Positions 35,413 through 42,154 of a stretch of 42,154 nucleotides of DNA are shown in pieces; position 1 is the first letter of the stretch; each line of letters begins with the position of its first letter. The DNA comes from Sphingobacterium sp. Its GTDB lineage: Bacteria > Bacteroidota > Bacteroidia > Sphingobacteriales > Sphingobacteriaceae. The notes under the pieces are model-generated. The model saw only the letters and a program-made list of their open reading frames with translations, searched no databases and had not been told where the DNA came from. The DNA lies in NCBI GenBank assembly GCA_029239355.1, contig JAQZAZ010000034.1:1-42154 (forward strand), read 5' to 3'. A program made the position numbers and the translations under genes.

Positions 35413-36717
35413 ATGAAAAAAATTATTCCACTCTTTGTTCTGGTACTTTTGGGCGTATTAGGACTTGTATTTCCTTCGATAGATTTATCTGCATTGGATA
35501 AAGTAGAGTTTGACACGGGGGATACAGCCTGGTTATTGACTTCTTCAGCATTGGTGTTGATTATGACGCCCGGCTTGGCATTTTTTTACGGGGGAATGGT
35601 CAGTAAAAAGAATGTGATCTCAACGATGATGCAGAGTTTTATCTGTATGTGCCTGATGACGATCCTATGGGTTATTGTTGGATTCAGTTTAGCCTTTGGT
35701 GATGATATCGGCGGAATTATAGGTGATCCACGCACCTTCTTTATGATGAAAGGGACTTTAGGGAATGTCGCTTGGGGTGCATTACCGACCATACCCTTGG
35801 TCTTATTCGCCATGTTTCAGCTGAAGTTCGCGATCATTACACCTGCACTGATTACCGGTGCATTTGCTGAGCGTATTCGATTTAACTCTTATATGTTGTT
35901 TATTATCTTGTTCGGTGTCTTTATTTATATGCCATTGGCGCATGCTACCTGGCATCCGGAAGGAATTTTGGCAAAATTTGGTGTACTTGATTTTGCCGGA
36001 GGCACTGTTGTGCACATGTCAGCAGGCTGGGCGGCATTGGCTGCTGCAATTTATTTAAAAGGCCGTAAATCACAGACACATAATCCAGCACGTATTAGTT
36101 ATGTGATCTTAGGAACTGCTTTGTTGTGGTTTGGCTGGTTCGGATTTAATGCAGGTTCGGCCGGAGGTGCCAACTCGTTAGCAGCCTACGCCTTTGCGAC
36201 CACAACTACAGCATCGGCAATGGCGGCAATGGCTTGGATATTTGTGGATATCATCCGCGGTAAAAAACCATCAGCGATGGGGGCTTGTATCGGTGCAGTT
36301 GTGGGACTGGTAGCAATTACGCCAGCAGCAGGATTTGTGAGCATTCCACATGCCATGGTCATTGGATTAGTCGCTGCATTGATTAGTAATCTAGTTGTCT
36401 ATTTAAGGAGCAAAACCAGCATCGATGATACATTGGACGTGTTTCCTTGTCATGGTGTAGGTGGTATGGTAGGAATGGTGCTGACTGGTGTATTTGCACA
36501 CCATAATGTAAATCCATTGGTTGTTGACAATGGCTTGTTTTTTGGAGAAACTAAGTTATTCTTTGTGCATACGGTAGCTTTATTTGCAGTATCTTTCTTT
36601 GCTTTCGTAGGCTCTTTGGTACTGTTAAAAATAACGGATCTAATTTCTCCTTTACGTGTAGAAGAAACAGATGAGGAACTTGGTTTGGACGTTTCTCAGC
36701 ACGCGGAGGCACTTTAG
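35413..36717 (+). CDS. amtB: Ammonium transporter (Amt/MEP/Rh family)
   Basis: Inner-membrane trimeric channel for ammonium uptake, 434 aa with eleven membrane segments after a cleavable hydrophobic N terminus (first about 20 residues). The twin pore histidines are present: His201 in TVVHMSAGWAALAA and His347 in DVFPCHGVGGMVGM. Other signatures: MTPGLAFFYGGMV, GAFAERIRF, and WFGWFGFNAGSA. The tail (VEETDEELGLDVSQHAEAL) is the usual cytoplasmic segment that meets a PII protein, yet no glnK/glnB gene lies next to it. It has a strong terminator and is divergent from the outer-membrane barrel gene. Confidence 0.97.
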   Translation: MKKIIPLFVLVLLGVLGLVFPSIDLSALDKVEFDTGDTAWLLTSSALVLIMTPGLAFFYGGMVSKKNVISTMMQSFICMCLMTILWVIVGFSLAFGDDIGGIIGDPRTFFMMKGTLGNVAWGALPTIPLVLFAMFQLKFAIITPALITGAFAERIRFNSYMLFIILFGVFIYMPLAHATWHPEGILAKFGVLDFAGGTVVHMSAGWAALAAAIYLKGRKSQTHNPARISYVILGTALLWFGWFGFNAGSAGGANSLAAYAFATTTTASAMAAMAWIFVDIIRGKKPSAMGACIGAVVGLVAITPAAGFVSIPHAMVIGLVAALISNLVVYLRSKTSIDDTLDVFPCHGVGGMVGMVLTGVFAHHNVNPLVVDNGLFFGETKLFFVHTVALFAVSFFAFVGSLVLLKITDLISPLRVEETDEELGLDVSQHAEAL

Positions 36718-36742
36718 TTGCTCAGGTCAAAATCGTTTAATC

Positions 36743-36788
36743 ATCCCAAACAATGCTTTTCACACGGCATTGTTTGGGATTTTTTTTG
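36743..36788 (+). terminator. Strong terminator of amtB
   Basis: A 14-bp perfect stem (ATCCCAAACAATGC and complement) with a ten-base loop is followed by eight T residues, just after the amtB stop. It shows that the next gene cannot start at 36718, where the frame opens. Confidence 0.93.
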
Positions 36789-36837
36789 CACCTTTGCCCA
36801 ACAGAGCGAATATGCTGCACTATATTTAGTTTTCGTT

Positions 36838-37143
36838 ATGAAAGATACAACAAAAAAAACATTGCGTTCGGATTTTGAGAAAATGATGCGCCATGCATTA
36901 CATAAAAACGGTGATTTTGGTTTCCATATATTTGGTGACTACGCTGCATCTGTTCTCAATTTCTATGTTGGAAGCGCTATCTTGGCGTTAGTTGAAAAGC
37001 GTGAAGCCGCGCTATTTCTTGCGAGTCTGTATAATGCAGGAATAAAAAATGCGATCAATCAGCAAGATCTTCAAGAGATCGCTGATGTTTTAGCCCAGGA
37101 TCCAACGCTCAATTACCAGGTACTCGCGCCAATTTTTGATTAA
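36838..37143 (+). CDS. Small protein of unknown function
   Basis: 101 aa starting MKDTTKKTLRSDFEKMM. Mostly helical, soluble, no signal peptide, with an amphipathic stretch AALFLASLYNAGIKNA and the closing LNYQVLAPIFD. I recognise no family. The ATG at 36838 was chosen because the longer frame would run through the amtB terminator. Its stop shares four bases (TTAA) with the stop of the convergent lipocalin gene. Confidence 0.75.
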   Translation: MKDTTKKTLRSDFEKMMRHALHKNGDFGFHIFGDYAASVLNFYVGSAILALVEKREAALFLASLYNAGIKNAINQQDLQEIADVLAQDPTLNYQVLAPIFD

Positions 37144-37676
37144 TGCTTTGTCCAGACCAGATTGCCGGTTTCATAGCCACATTGTAAAGCATAGGTGAGA
37201 AACTCATTTCTTATCTTGTCCGGAATCTCGGTATTTCTGCCCAGAATCCACATGTAATCGAGGTTGTCTCCAAACACAAGGGCGTAGCTGTAGTCGGGAG
37301 TTATTTTTACAATATGATAACCACTGTAGAATGGGCCAAAGAATGACACTTTCAATGCACCTTCGTGGGAGCTGTTGACAAACTTAGCTTTTCCGATGGA
37401 CTGTTTCCAGCGTTCTTTTTCCTCCGAGTAACCTTGATTGTTGACCCGGATGGTTCCATCCTTATTCTTGGTATACTCTGCCGAAACTTGACTGAGGCCT
37501 CTTTCCCACCGAAAGTCCAGCCGGGCAATTTCAAACCATTTCCCGAGGTATTTATCTAAATCAAACGGATCTACAACATCCGGACGGGAGATGACGGGCT
37601 TTAACGCATTGTATGCCACCGTTCCCAACGCCACAGCGGTCAGCAGTAAGAGCGATTTTTTCTTGTCTATATTCAT
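37140..37676 (-). CDS. blc: Lipocalin (Blc family), membrane-anchored
   Basis: 178 aa. After one hydrophobic N-terminal segment (about 8-24) comes a bacterial lipocalin barrel with the GxW signature YLGKWFEIARLD (about 44-55), the strand ALKVSFFGPFYSGYHIVKI, and the YMWILGRN segment near the end. E. coli Blc is an outer-membrane lipoprotein; this protein has no lipobox Cys and seems instead to carry a signal anchor or signal peptide. Lipocalins of this group bind fatty acids or lysophospholipids and respond to envelope stress (known of the family). Confidence 0.9.
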   Translation of the reverse strand: MNIDKKKSLLLLTAVALGTVAYNALKPVISRPDVVDPFDLDKYLGKWFEIARLDFRWERGLSQVSAEYTKNKDGTIRVNNQGYSEEKERWKQSIGKAKFVNSSHEGALKVSFFGPFYSGYHIVKITPDYSYALVFGDNLDYMWILGRNTEIPDKIRNEFLTYALQCGYETGNLVWTKH

Positions 37677-37748
37677 CTTTTGGATTTGTTTGTTGATAAA
37701 ACAACAATTTTAATACCAATATGGTTTAGGCATACCGCGGTATTTTCT

Positions 37749-37756
37749 TAATTTTG
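37749..37756 (+). promoter_or_regulatory. -7 box of the DUF4268 gene (TAATTTTG)
   Basis: A full match to TAnnTTTG 19 nt before the GTG start. A weak TTT-rich element lies at about the -33 distance. Confidence 0.45.
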
Positions 37757-37775
37757 TTGACTTAAAAATTGTACT

Positions 37776-38237
37776 GTGTATTCTAGAGAAGAGGTAAAGC
37801 AATTAAAACAGCTGTTCTGGACCAAATTTGGACAATTCATGTCCCTACATTCAGCGGCGGACGGCGAAAAGGTCAATTGGATTAACTATAAAACCGGTGT
37901 CAAGCATTTGTATTTTAAGATGGATGCGGATAATAATACTGCGAAAATAGCAATTATCTGGTCTCATCCGGACGCCGGGATCCGCACATTAATGGCGGAG
38001 CAGTTCATGCAGTATAAAGAGGTGCTTCATGCTACTCTTGGAGAGGATTGGGACTGGGATATGGATTGTTATGACGCCTATGATAAGCCCTACTGCCAGA
38101 TCTATAAAACTTTAGTGGCCCATAGCATTTTTAAGGAAGAGGAATGGGGAGAACTGATCGCTTTCTTTAAACCACGGATGATCGCGTTAGATGAGTTCTG
38201 GTCTTCGGCAAAATACGCTTTCGATATCTTTAAATAA
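37776..38237 (+). CDS. DUF4268 family protein
   Basis: 153-aa cytoplasmic protein of a family without a known reaction. Typical segments: LFWTKFGQFM near the start, VNWINYKTGVKHLYFKMDAD, GEDWDWDMDCYDAYDKPYCQIYK and the final FKPRMIALDEFWSSAKYAF. It is rich in Trp and Asp. The start is GTG (37776); no ATG is available upstream in frame, and a -7 promoter box lies 19 nt before it. The nuclease gene begins 22 bp downstream, so the two may be cotranscribed. Confidence 0.85.
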   Translation: MYSREEVKQLKQLFWTKFGQFMSLHSAADGEKVNWINYKTGVKHLYFKMDADNNTAKIAIIWSHPDAGIRTLMAEQFMQYKEVLHATLGEDWDWDMDCYDAYDKPYCQIYKTLVAHSIFKEEEWGELIAFFKPRMIALDEFWSSAKYAFDIFK

Positions 38238-38259
38238 TTACAATAAAATAAATATAGCA

Positions 38260-39054
38260 ATGAAAAAAGTGATTAAGGGTCTGTTGGCTGTAGCTTTATG
38301 CTTTCAGCTTTCATCGGTATTTGCATGGGGGACCATTGGGCATCGCGTCGTCGCAGAGATAGCGGAGCGTCATTTGAACAAAAAAGCAAAAAAGAATATC
38401 GGAAAAATAATTGGACAGCAAAAGCTGGCATACTGGGCAAACTGGGGGGACTTTATCAAGTCGGATCCGAATCCTGAATTTAAAAAATTAGGCAACGCTC
38501 ATTTCATAAATTTAAATTCAAATTTACCCTGGGTAGCGTTTCAGCAGGGACTTGAAAATTCAGCTGATGAGAATTTATACAAGATGGCAATCCGTATCGA
38601 ACAGTCTTTTGGGGATAAAAACATTTCGCTAGATCAGCAGAAGCAGAATCTCTACTTTCTGATTCATATCCTAGGGGATGCCCATCAGCCCATGCATGTC
38701 AGCCGTGCCGAAGACCAAGGCGGTAATAAGATCGAGGTAAGCTGGTTTGGAAAAAAGTCCAATATTCACCGTGTATGGGACAGTGATCTCGTGGATAATG
38801 AGAAGTATAGCTATACCGAATATGCAACGGTATTGGATGTCAATGGAAAAAAGCAGAACGAGCAATTGGCCGCAGGCGAACTGTCTAATTGGCTGTACGA
38901 ATCCAACCAGCTCGCTGAGAAGATTTATGCCGATGTTGCCAATAATGCAAATTTGTCTTATTCGTATGTTTATCAAAATAAAGATACGATGGAACAATGT
39001 CTGTTAAAAGGTGGATTGCGCCTGGCTAAGGTATTGAACCGCATTTTTGGGTAG
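38260..39054 (+). CDS. S1/P1 zinc nuclease, exported
   Basis: 264-aa precursor of a secreted or periplasmic zinc-dependent nuclease that cleaves single-stranded DNA and RNA. Signal peptidase cleavage after VFA (residue 22) would expose Trp23 as the new N terminus; in S1/P1 nucleases that Trp directly binds zinc. Further ligand positions are visible: WGTIGHRV, NWGDFI, NAHFIN, the HILGDAHQPMHV helix, and NIHRVWDSDL. The frame opens further upstream, inside the DUF4268 gene, but the ATG at 38260 is the only one that gives a proper signal peptide. A strong terminator follows. Confidence 0.94.
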   Translation: MKKVIKGLLAVALCFQLSSVFAWGTIGHRVVAEIAERHLNKKAKKNIGKIIGQQKLAYWANWGDFIKSDPNPEFKKLGNAHFINLNSNLPWVAFQQGLENSADENLYKMAIRIEQSFGDKNISLDQQKQNLYFLIHILGDAHQPMHVSRAEDQGGNKIEVSWFGKKSNIHRVWDSDLVDNEKYSYTEYATVLDVNGKKQNEQLAAGELSNWLYESNQLAEKIYADVANNANLSYSYVYQNKDTMEQCLLKGGLRLAKVLNRIFG

Positions 39055-39077
39055 TTCAAAGCTAATGCACTACGAAT

Positions 39078-39112
39078 AAAAGTCGTATCATGGTTATGAT
39101 GCGACTTTTTTT
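39078..39112 (+). terminator. Rho-independent terminator after the S1/P1 nuclease gene
   Basis: The stem AAAGTCGTATCAT / ATGATGCGACTTT has one G-T pair, a four-base loop and a run of T residues behind it. Confidence 0.88.
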
Positions 39113-39215
39113 GTGACAGTACTTGGGACTCGGGCTGTAGGTTTACATTTTTTCTGTTTATTTTTAAACAATGCATAGTGCTTATTTGTTAATTGCACAT
39201 CGTAAATCTTTCTTT

Positions 39216-41006
39216 ATGACCATTCCACAGCTGTTTAAAAAAATTATTCCCTTTGCCCGTCCTTACCGTAAATTGATTGTTTATACCTTACTTTTGACCG
39301 TTGTCGGATCATTTGCTGCACAGATCAATGCTTTTATTTTGCGGTATACGGTGGATACTATCAGCGCCTTGATGGTGGCCAAAGAACCCTTGTCAAAGGG
39401 GATGTACATTGTCGGGATCATCAGCGCGGTACTATTGCTCAAGGAAATTGTCTACGCATTGGTGCAGTTTGGACAGAAATTTTACGGAGAAAAGCTTCGT
39501 ATTTATATTGCACGTGATTTTTCGCAATCCATTGTCAGTCGCATTTTGACCTATAAGCTCGCTTTTTATACGTCAGCAGATAATGAAAGTGGCAAGCTGG
39601 CGACACGTATCGACTCAGGGATCAGCTCACTGACACGTTTAGTACAAAACTTCTTTATTGATATTCTTCCCTTATTTGCCAACGCCATTATTGCCCTGGT
39701 CTGTATGTTCTACGCCAATGTATACGTTGGTTTGGTAGGGCTTGCTGTCATTCCTTTATATCTTTATATCGGTCAGACACAGGCTTCTAAACTAACGGGT
39801 TTTAGGCGGCAGATGCGCAAATACCGAGAATCGAAAAATAATCGGATGATCGGTCTGATTGATTCAATTCTTGTCATCAAATCTTTTGTGCGGGAGCCCG
39901 AAGAGGCGAAGAGACACGAAAAGATTCAATATGAAATGACCGAAAACCAGATGCAGACCCGAAAAACCAGTTTCTTCTATGATAGTATCAAAAATTTTGT
40001 GGAGCAGATTGCTGTCGTTGCAATTATCGTGCTGACGGCCTATTTGGTGTTATCCGGACAAATTACGATTGGAGCGATTATGTTTCATATCATGCTATTT
40101 AACAATGTTTCGGCACCCATCCGCCAGCTGCACCGTATTTACGATGAAGTAAATGATGCCCTGATCTATTCAGAATCTTTTTTTGAGATTCTGGAATCCG
40201 ATGATCAGATTGAATCAAAAGGGACTTATCGGCCAGCGCAAATTCGTGGACATTTGGCGCTGAACCATGTCTTCTTTGAATATCCTAACGGGACGCAGGC
40301 TTTAAAAGATGTCAATTTTGAAATTAAACCCAATGAAATTACAGCATTAGTCGGATTAAGCGGCGCTGGGAAAAGTACAATTATCAATTTGCTGGACAAA
40401 TTCTACGAGCCTACACGAGGACAGATCTTGCTGGACGGCGTTGACCTGGCGGATTATGATACAGCATTTCTACGGCAGCATATCGGTATGGTGCTGCAGC
40501 GTAACCACATTTTTAAAGGAACAATATTTGAAAATATTGAATATGGCAGGATGGGAAGCTCGCGGGAGGAAATTATGGAAGCGGCGAAGAAAGCACATAT
40601 CCATCAGCAGATTATGGAACTGCCAAAAGGATATGACTCGGATGCGCAATTACTTTCCGGTGGACAACAGCAGCGTATTGCGATCGCAAGACTGTTCCTA
40701 AAAAATCCGCCTATTATTTTTCTGGATGAACCCACGGCAAATCTGGATGCCATTGCTACGGAGCAGATTAAAAATAGCTTGGACGCGATCAAGAAAGATC
40801 GAACGGTGATTATTGTGTCGCATAGCATCTCGCAGATTATAGACTCAAATGTCATTGTGGTTATGGAGAAGGGCCATGTCGTGGAGCAGGGGCAGCATGA
40901 AGATCTCTATATGCAGAAGGGTACCTATTACGAGATCTTTTCTGCTATGGCCAACAGCCTTAATTTAAGTAAAATCAGTAAGACCTTATATGGAGATGAA
41001 AATTGA
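39216..41006 (+). CDS. ABC exporter (fused membrane and ATPase domains)
   Basis: 596-aa half-transporter of the MsbA-like type that would work as a homodimer in the inner membrane. Six membrane segments occupy about 20-300; the ATPase domain follows with Walker A GLSGAGKST, Q-loop MVLQRNHIFKGT, signature LSGGQQQRIAIARLF, Walker B PIIFLDEPTANLD and the switch His in VSHSIS. Substrate unknown; lipids, peptides and drugs are all known for the type. I prefer the ATG at 39216 (MTIPQLFKKIIPFARPYRK, the usual opening) over an in-frame ATG at 39171. It lies between a terminator and a convergent gene and is probably monocistronic. Confidence 0.92.
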   Translation: MTIPQLFKKIIPFARPYRKLIVYTLLLTVVGSFAAQINAFILRYTVDTISALMVAKEPLSKGMYIVGIISAVLLLKEIVYALVQFGQKFYGEKLRIYIARDFSQSIVSRILTYKLAFYTSADNESGKLATRIDSGISSLTRLVQNFFIDILPLFANAIIALVCMFYANVYVGLVGLAVIPLYLYIGQTQASKLTGFRRQMRKYRESKNNRMIGLIDSILVIKSFVREPEEAKRHEKIQYEMTENQMQTRKTSFFYDSIKNFVEQIAVVAIIVLTAYLVLSGQITIGAIMFHIMLFNNVSAPIRQLHRIYDEVNDALIYSESFFEILESDDQIESKGTYRPAQIRGHLALNHVFFEYPNGTQALKDVNFEIKPNEITALVGLSGAGKSTIINLLDKFYEPTRGQILLDGVDLADYDTAFLRQHIGMVLQRNHIFKGTIFENIEYGRMGSSREEIMEAAKKAHIHQQIMELPKGYDSDAQLLSGGQQQRIAIARLFLKNPPIIFLDEPTANLDAIATEQIKNSLDAIKKDRTVIIVSHSISQIIDSNVIVVMEKGHVVEQGQHEDLYMQKGTYYEIFSAMANSLNLSKISKTLYGDEN

Positions 41007-41025
41007 TGTAATCTATTTTGATGCT

Positions 41026-41964
41026 TTAATGCGGACGGCTGTGCAATAGCATTCCAATGACAACCAGACCAATTCCTGCACAGGAGTAACTAGTTGGAAG
41101 TGCGGCCTGTAATAAAATGATTTCACCCAACAAGGTAAAGATCACCTCCATGGCCTGTGTAGCTTCTATTGCAGCGAGTGCTTTAGGGTCAGTGCGGACG
41201 ATATCTGTCGCTGTAAAGAATAGGAGTGTGGCAATCACACCCGAAAAGATGGCTACCATCAGCGTTTGCAGCAGCTGACTCTCCGTAGGTCCTCCTTTAT
41301 CCAGGTAACCGAAGATGCTGAGCAGTAGCCAAAAAGGCATGCTGCATAAAGTCATGCCCAGGGTGCGCTGGAAGGCATCCAGTTTGGTTCCTGCAATTTG
41401 CATCATTTTACGGTTTCCCAGTGGGTAAGCGATTGCTCCGATCAAGACTGGGATAGTACCCAAAAGCATGGATCTTACGGAGGTGGCCCGTGCCTCGGAA
41501 ATCTGCATTAGCACAATGCCAAGGAAAATAATAACCGAAAACAGCAGCGAAGCTTTGGATATCCCTTTTCGATGCCCTTTTTTTTCCATTAATAGCCCAA
41601 TAAACATTCCTGCGATAATGGTAAATTCAAAGGTACTGGCCACCAGCCAGGAAGGACCGAAGCTTGCGCCAAATGTCAACGTAGCATAAAACAGACCAAA
41701 ACCTACCGTGCTCCATAGCAGCCATTGCAAGGGGGCGGATTTGATAGCATAAAAAAGCGGTCTTAAATTGCCCCTGATCAATACAATGACAAACAAGATG
41801 GGAAGCATCCACAGAAAACGCAAGGATGCTGTCCATTGCCAGCTTCCTCCCGAAACGGACATGATACGGTTTAGGACAAAGGTGCTTGCGAAGAATAACG
41901 CGGCCAATATACCTAAAAGAAGTGCCGTCTTTTTATTGTTTTTTATTGTAAATTGGGTTGGCAT
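41026..41964 (-). CDS. EmrE-family (PF13536) DMT-superfamily transporter
   Basis: 312-aa inner-membrane protein with about ten hydrophobic segments, the ten-helix layout of the drug/metabolite transporter superfamily. GILAALFFASTFVLNRIM, FGASFGPSWLVASTFEFTIIAG and TQAMEVIFTLLGEIILLQA are typical of the multidrug-resistance efflux group PF13536. Unlike four-helix SMR proteins it needs no dimer partner. The start at 41964 (MPTQFTIKNN) was chosen because the longer frame adds 24 unlikely residues. It converges with the ABC exporter gene across a 19-bp gap without a visible terminator. Substrate unknown. Confidence 0.87.
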   Translation of the reverse strand: MPTQFTIKNNKKTALLLGILAALFFASTFVLNRIMSVSGGSWQWTASLRFLWMLPILFVIVLIRGNLRPLFYAIKSAPLQWLLWSTVGFGLFYATLTFGASFGPSWLVASTFEFTIIAGMFIGLLMEKKGHRKGISKASLLFSVIIFLGIVLMQISEARATSVRSMLLGTIPVLIGAIAYPLGNRKMMQIAGTKLDAFQRTLGMTLCSMPFWLLLSIFGYLDKGGPTESQLLQTLMVAIFSGVIATLLFFTATDIVRTDPKALAAIEATQAMEVIFTLLGEIILLQAALPTSYSCAGIGLVVIGMLLHSRPH

Positions 41965-42124
41965 AATAAAATGAATGCAGTGTATATTTTCTGCTGTGAA
42001 AGTAAGCAAATGCCCGTTTAATTGGAAATGAAACAAAAAGTAATTGATTTTTATGGCGATTTTCTCATTTAAAATTCCTTATTTTGCCTAATCAATAAAA
42101 CAAGTAGTAAGAAAATTAATCAAG

Positions 42125-42154
42125 ATGATTATACAACCAAGAACTAGAGGTTTT
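42125..42154 (+). CDS. fabV: Start of trans-2-enoyl-ACP/CoA reductase FabV (cut by window edge)
   Basis: Only ten codons are present, MIIQPRTRGF. FabV proteins begin MII(K/Q)P(R)xRGFI, a very characteristic opening, so the call rests on that alone. FabV reduces enoyl-ACP in the last step of fatty-acid elongation and is an alternative to FabI that is insensitive to triclosan. The 160 bp upstream are AT-rich and contain TTATTTTG (42079-42086), close to a -7 box. Confidence 0.65.
   Translation, partial: MIIQPRTRGF

Noticed and set aside
36718..36837. 40-codon upstream extension of the small gene after amtB
   Set aside because: It would run through the strong amtB terminator; ATG 36838 is the better start.
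38191..38259. Upstream extension of the S1/P1 nuclease inside the DUF4268 gene
   Set aside because: It would destroy the signal peptide; MKKVIKGLLA at 38260 is clearly the start.
41965..42036. 24-codon N-terminal extension of the EmrE-family transporter
   Set aside because: Polar, His-rich residues before MPTQF are unlike the family; the region is the promoter side.
1..42154. CRISPR array, insertion sequence, prophage or defence island
   Set aside because: No regularly spaced repeats, transposase, integrase, phage or restriction genes were seen; the gene content is housekeeping, envelope and transport.

Overview
The window looks like chromosomal DNA of a Bacteroidota species, most likely Sphingobacteriaceae close to Sphingobacterium (inference from gene content and style; no search was run). 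Supporting signs: AT-rich DNA, few Shine-Dalgarno sequences, promoters of the Bacteroidota type (TTTG about 20 nt before TAnnTTTG), a metal-type KdsA, a BBP2-type outer-membrane barrel, Bacteroidota-style lipoproteins and a two-component pair with a periplasmic TPR sensor. No CRISPR array, insertion sequence, phage gene or rRNA was seen. One tRNA, Lys(TTT), is present.

Layout. 1-5.9 kb: recQ-kdsA, an exported SGNH hydrolase, then on the minus strand an EmrE-like SMR pump and a degenerate DEAD-box protein. 6.1-13.6 kb, plus strand: TPR histidine kinase, NarL-type regulator, two adjacent exported or membrane-anchored proteins that look distantly related to each other, and a YihY/BrkB membrane protein. 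13.5-15.3 kb, minus: a membrane protein of unknown function and a PfkB-type phosphofructokinase. 15.3-17.3 kb: a 520-bp stretch without a credible gene, two small lipoproteins, tRNA-Lys. 17.4-22.9 kb: ABC-F protein (minus), divergent pyrD and a TIGR02757 gene, then gap behind a His-rich thioredoxin-fold lipoprotein (minus). 23.1-29.1 kb, minus: AI-2E-family permease, a possible tiny gene, sbcC and sbcD. 29.3-34 kb: exported esterase, two L,D-transpeptidase-fold proteins (minus), a Nudix hydrolase and a DUF937-OmpA membrane protein. 34-42 kb: BBP2 barrel divergent from the ammonium transporter, a small unknown gene, lipocalin, DUF4268 protein, S1/P1 nuclease, ABC exporter, an EmrE-family (DMT) permease and the first codons of fabV.

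Most of this is ordinary core or shell genome. The items that stand out are a perfect 50-bp spacerless palindrome directly upstream of sbcDC, whose product attacks DNA palindromes; a DEAD-box protein whose motifs II, III and VI are altered or lost; the kinase/regulator cluster followed by two related exported proteins; a metal-binding-looking thioredoxin lipoprotein six bases upstream of gap; and an outer-membrane barrel paired with the ammonium channel. I do not claim a proven new system. The kinase-to-BrkB cluster and the sbcDC palindrome are the best candidates for something undescribed.
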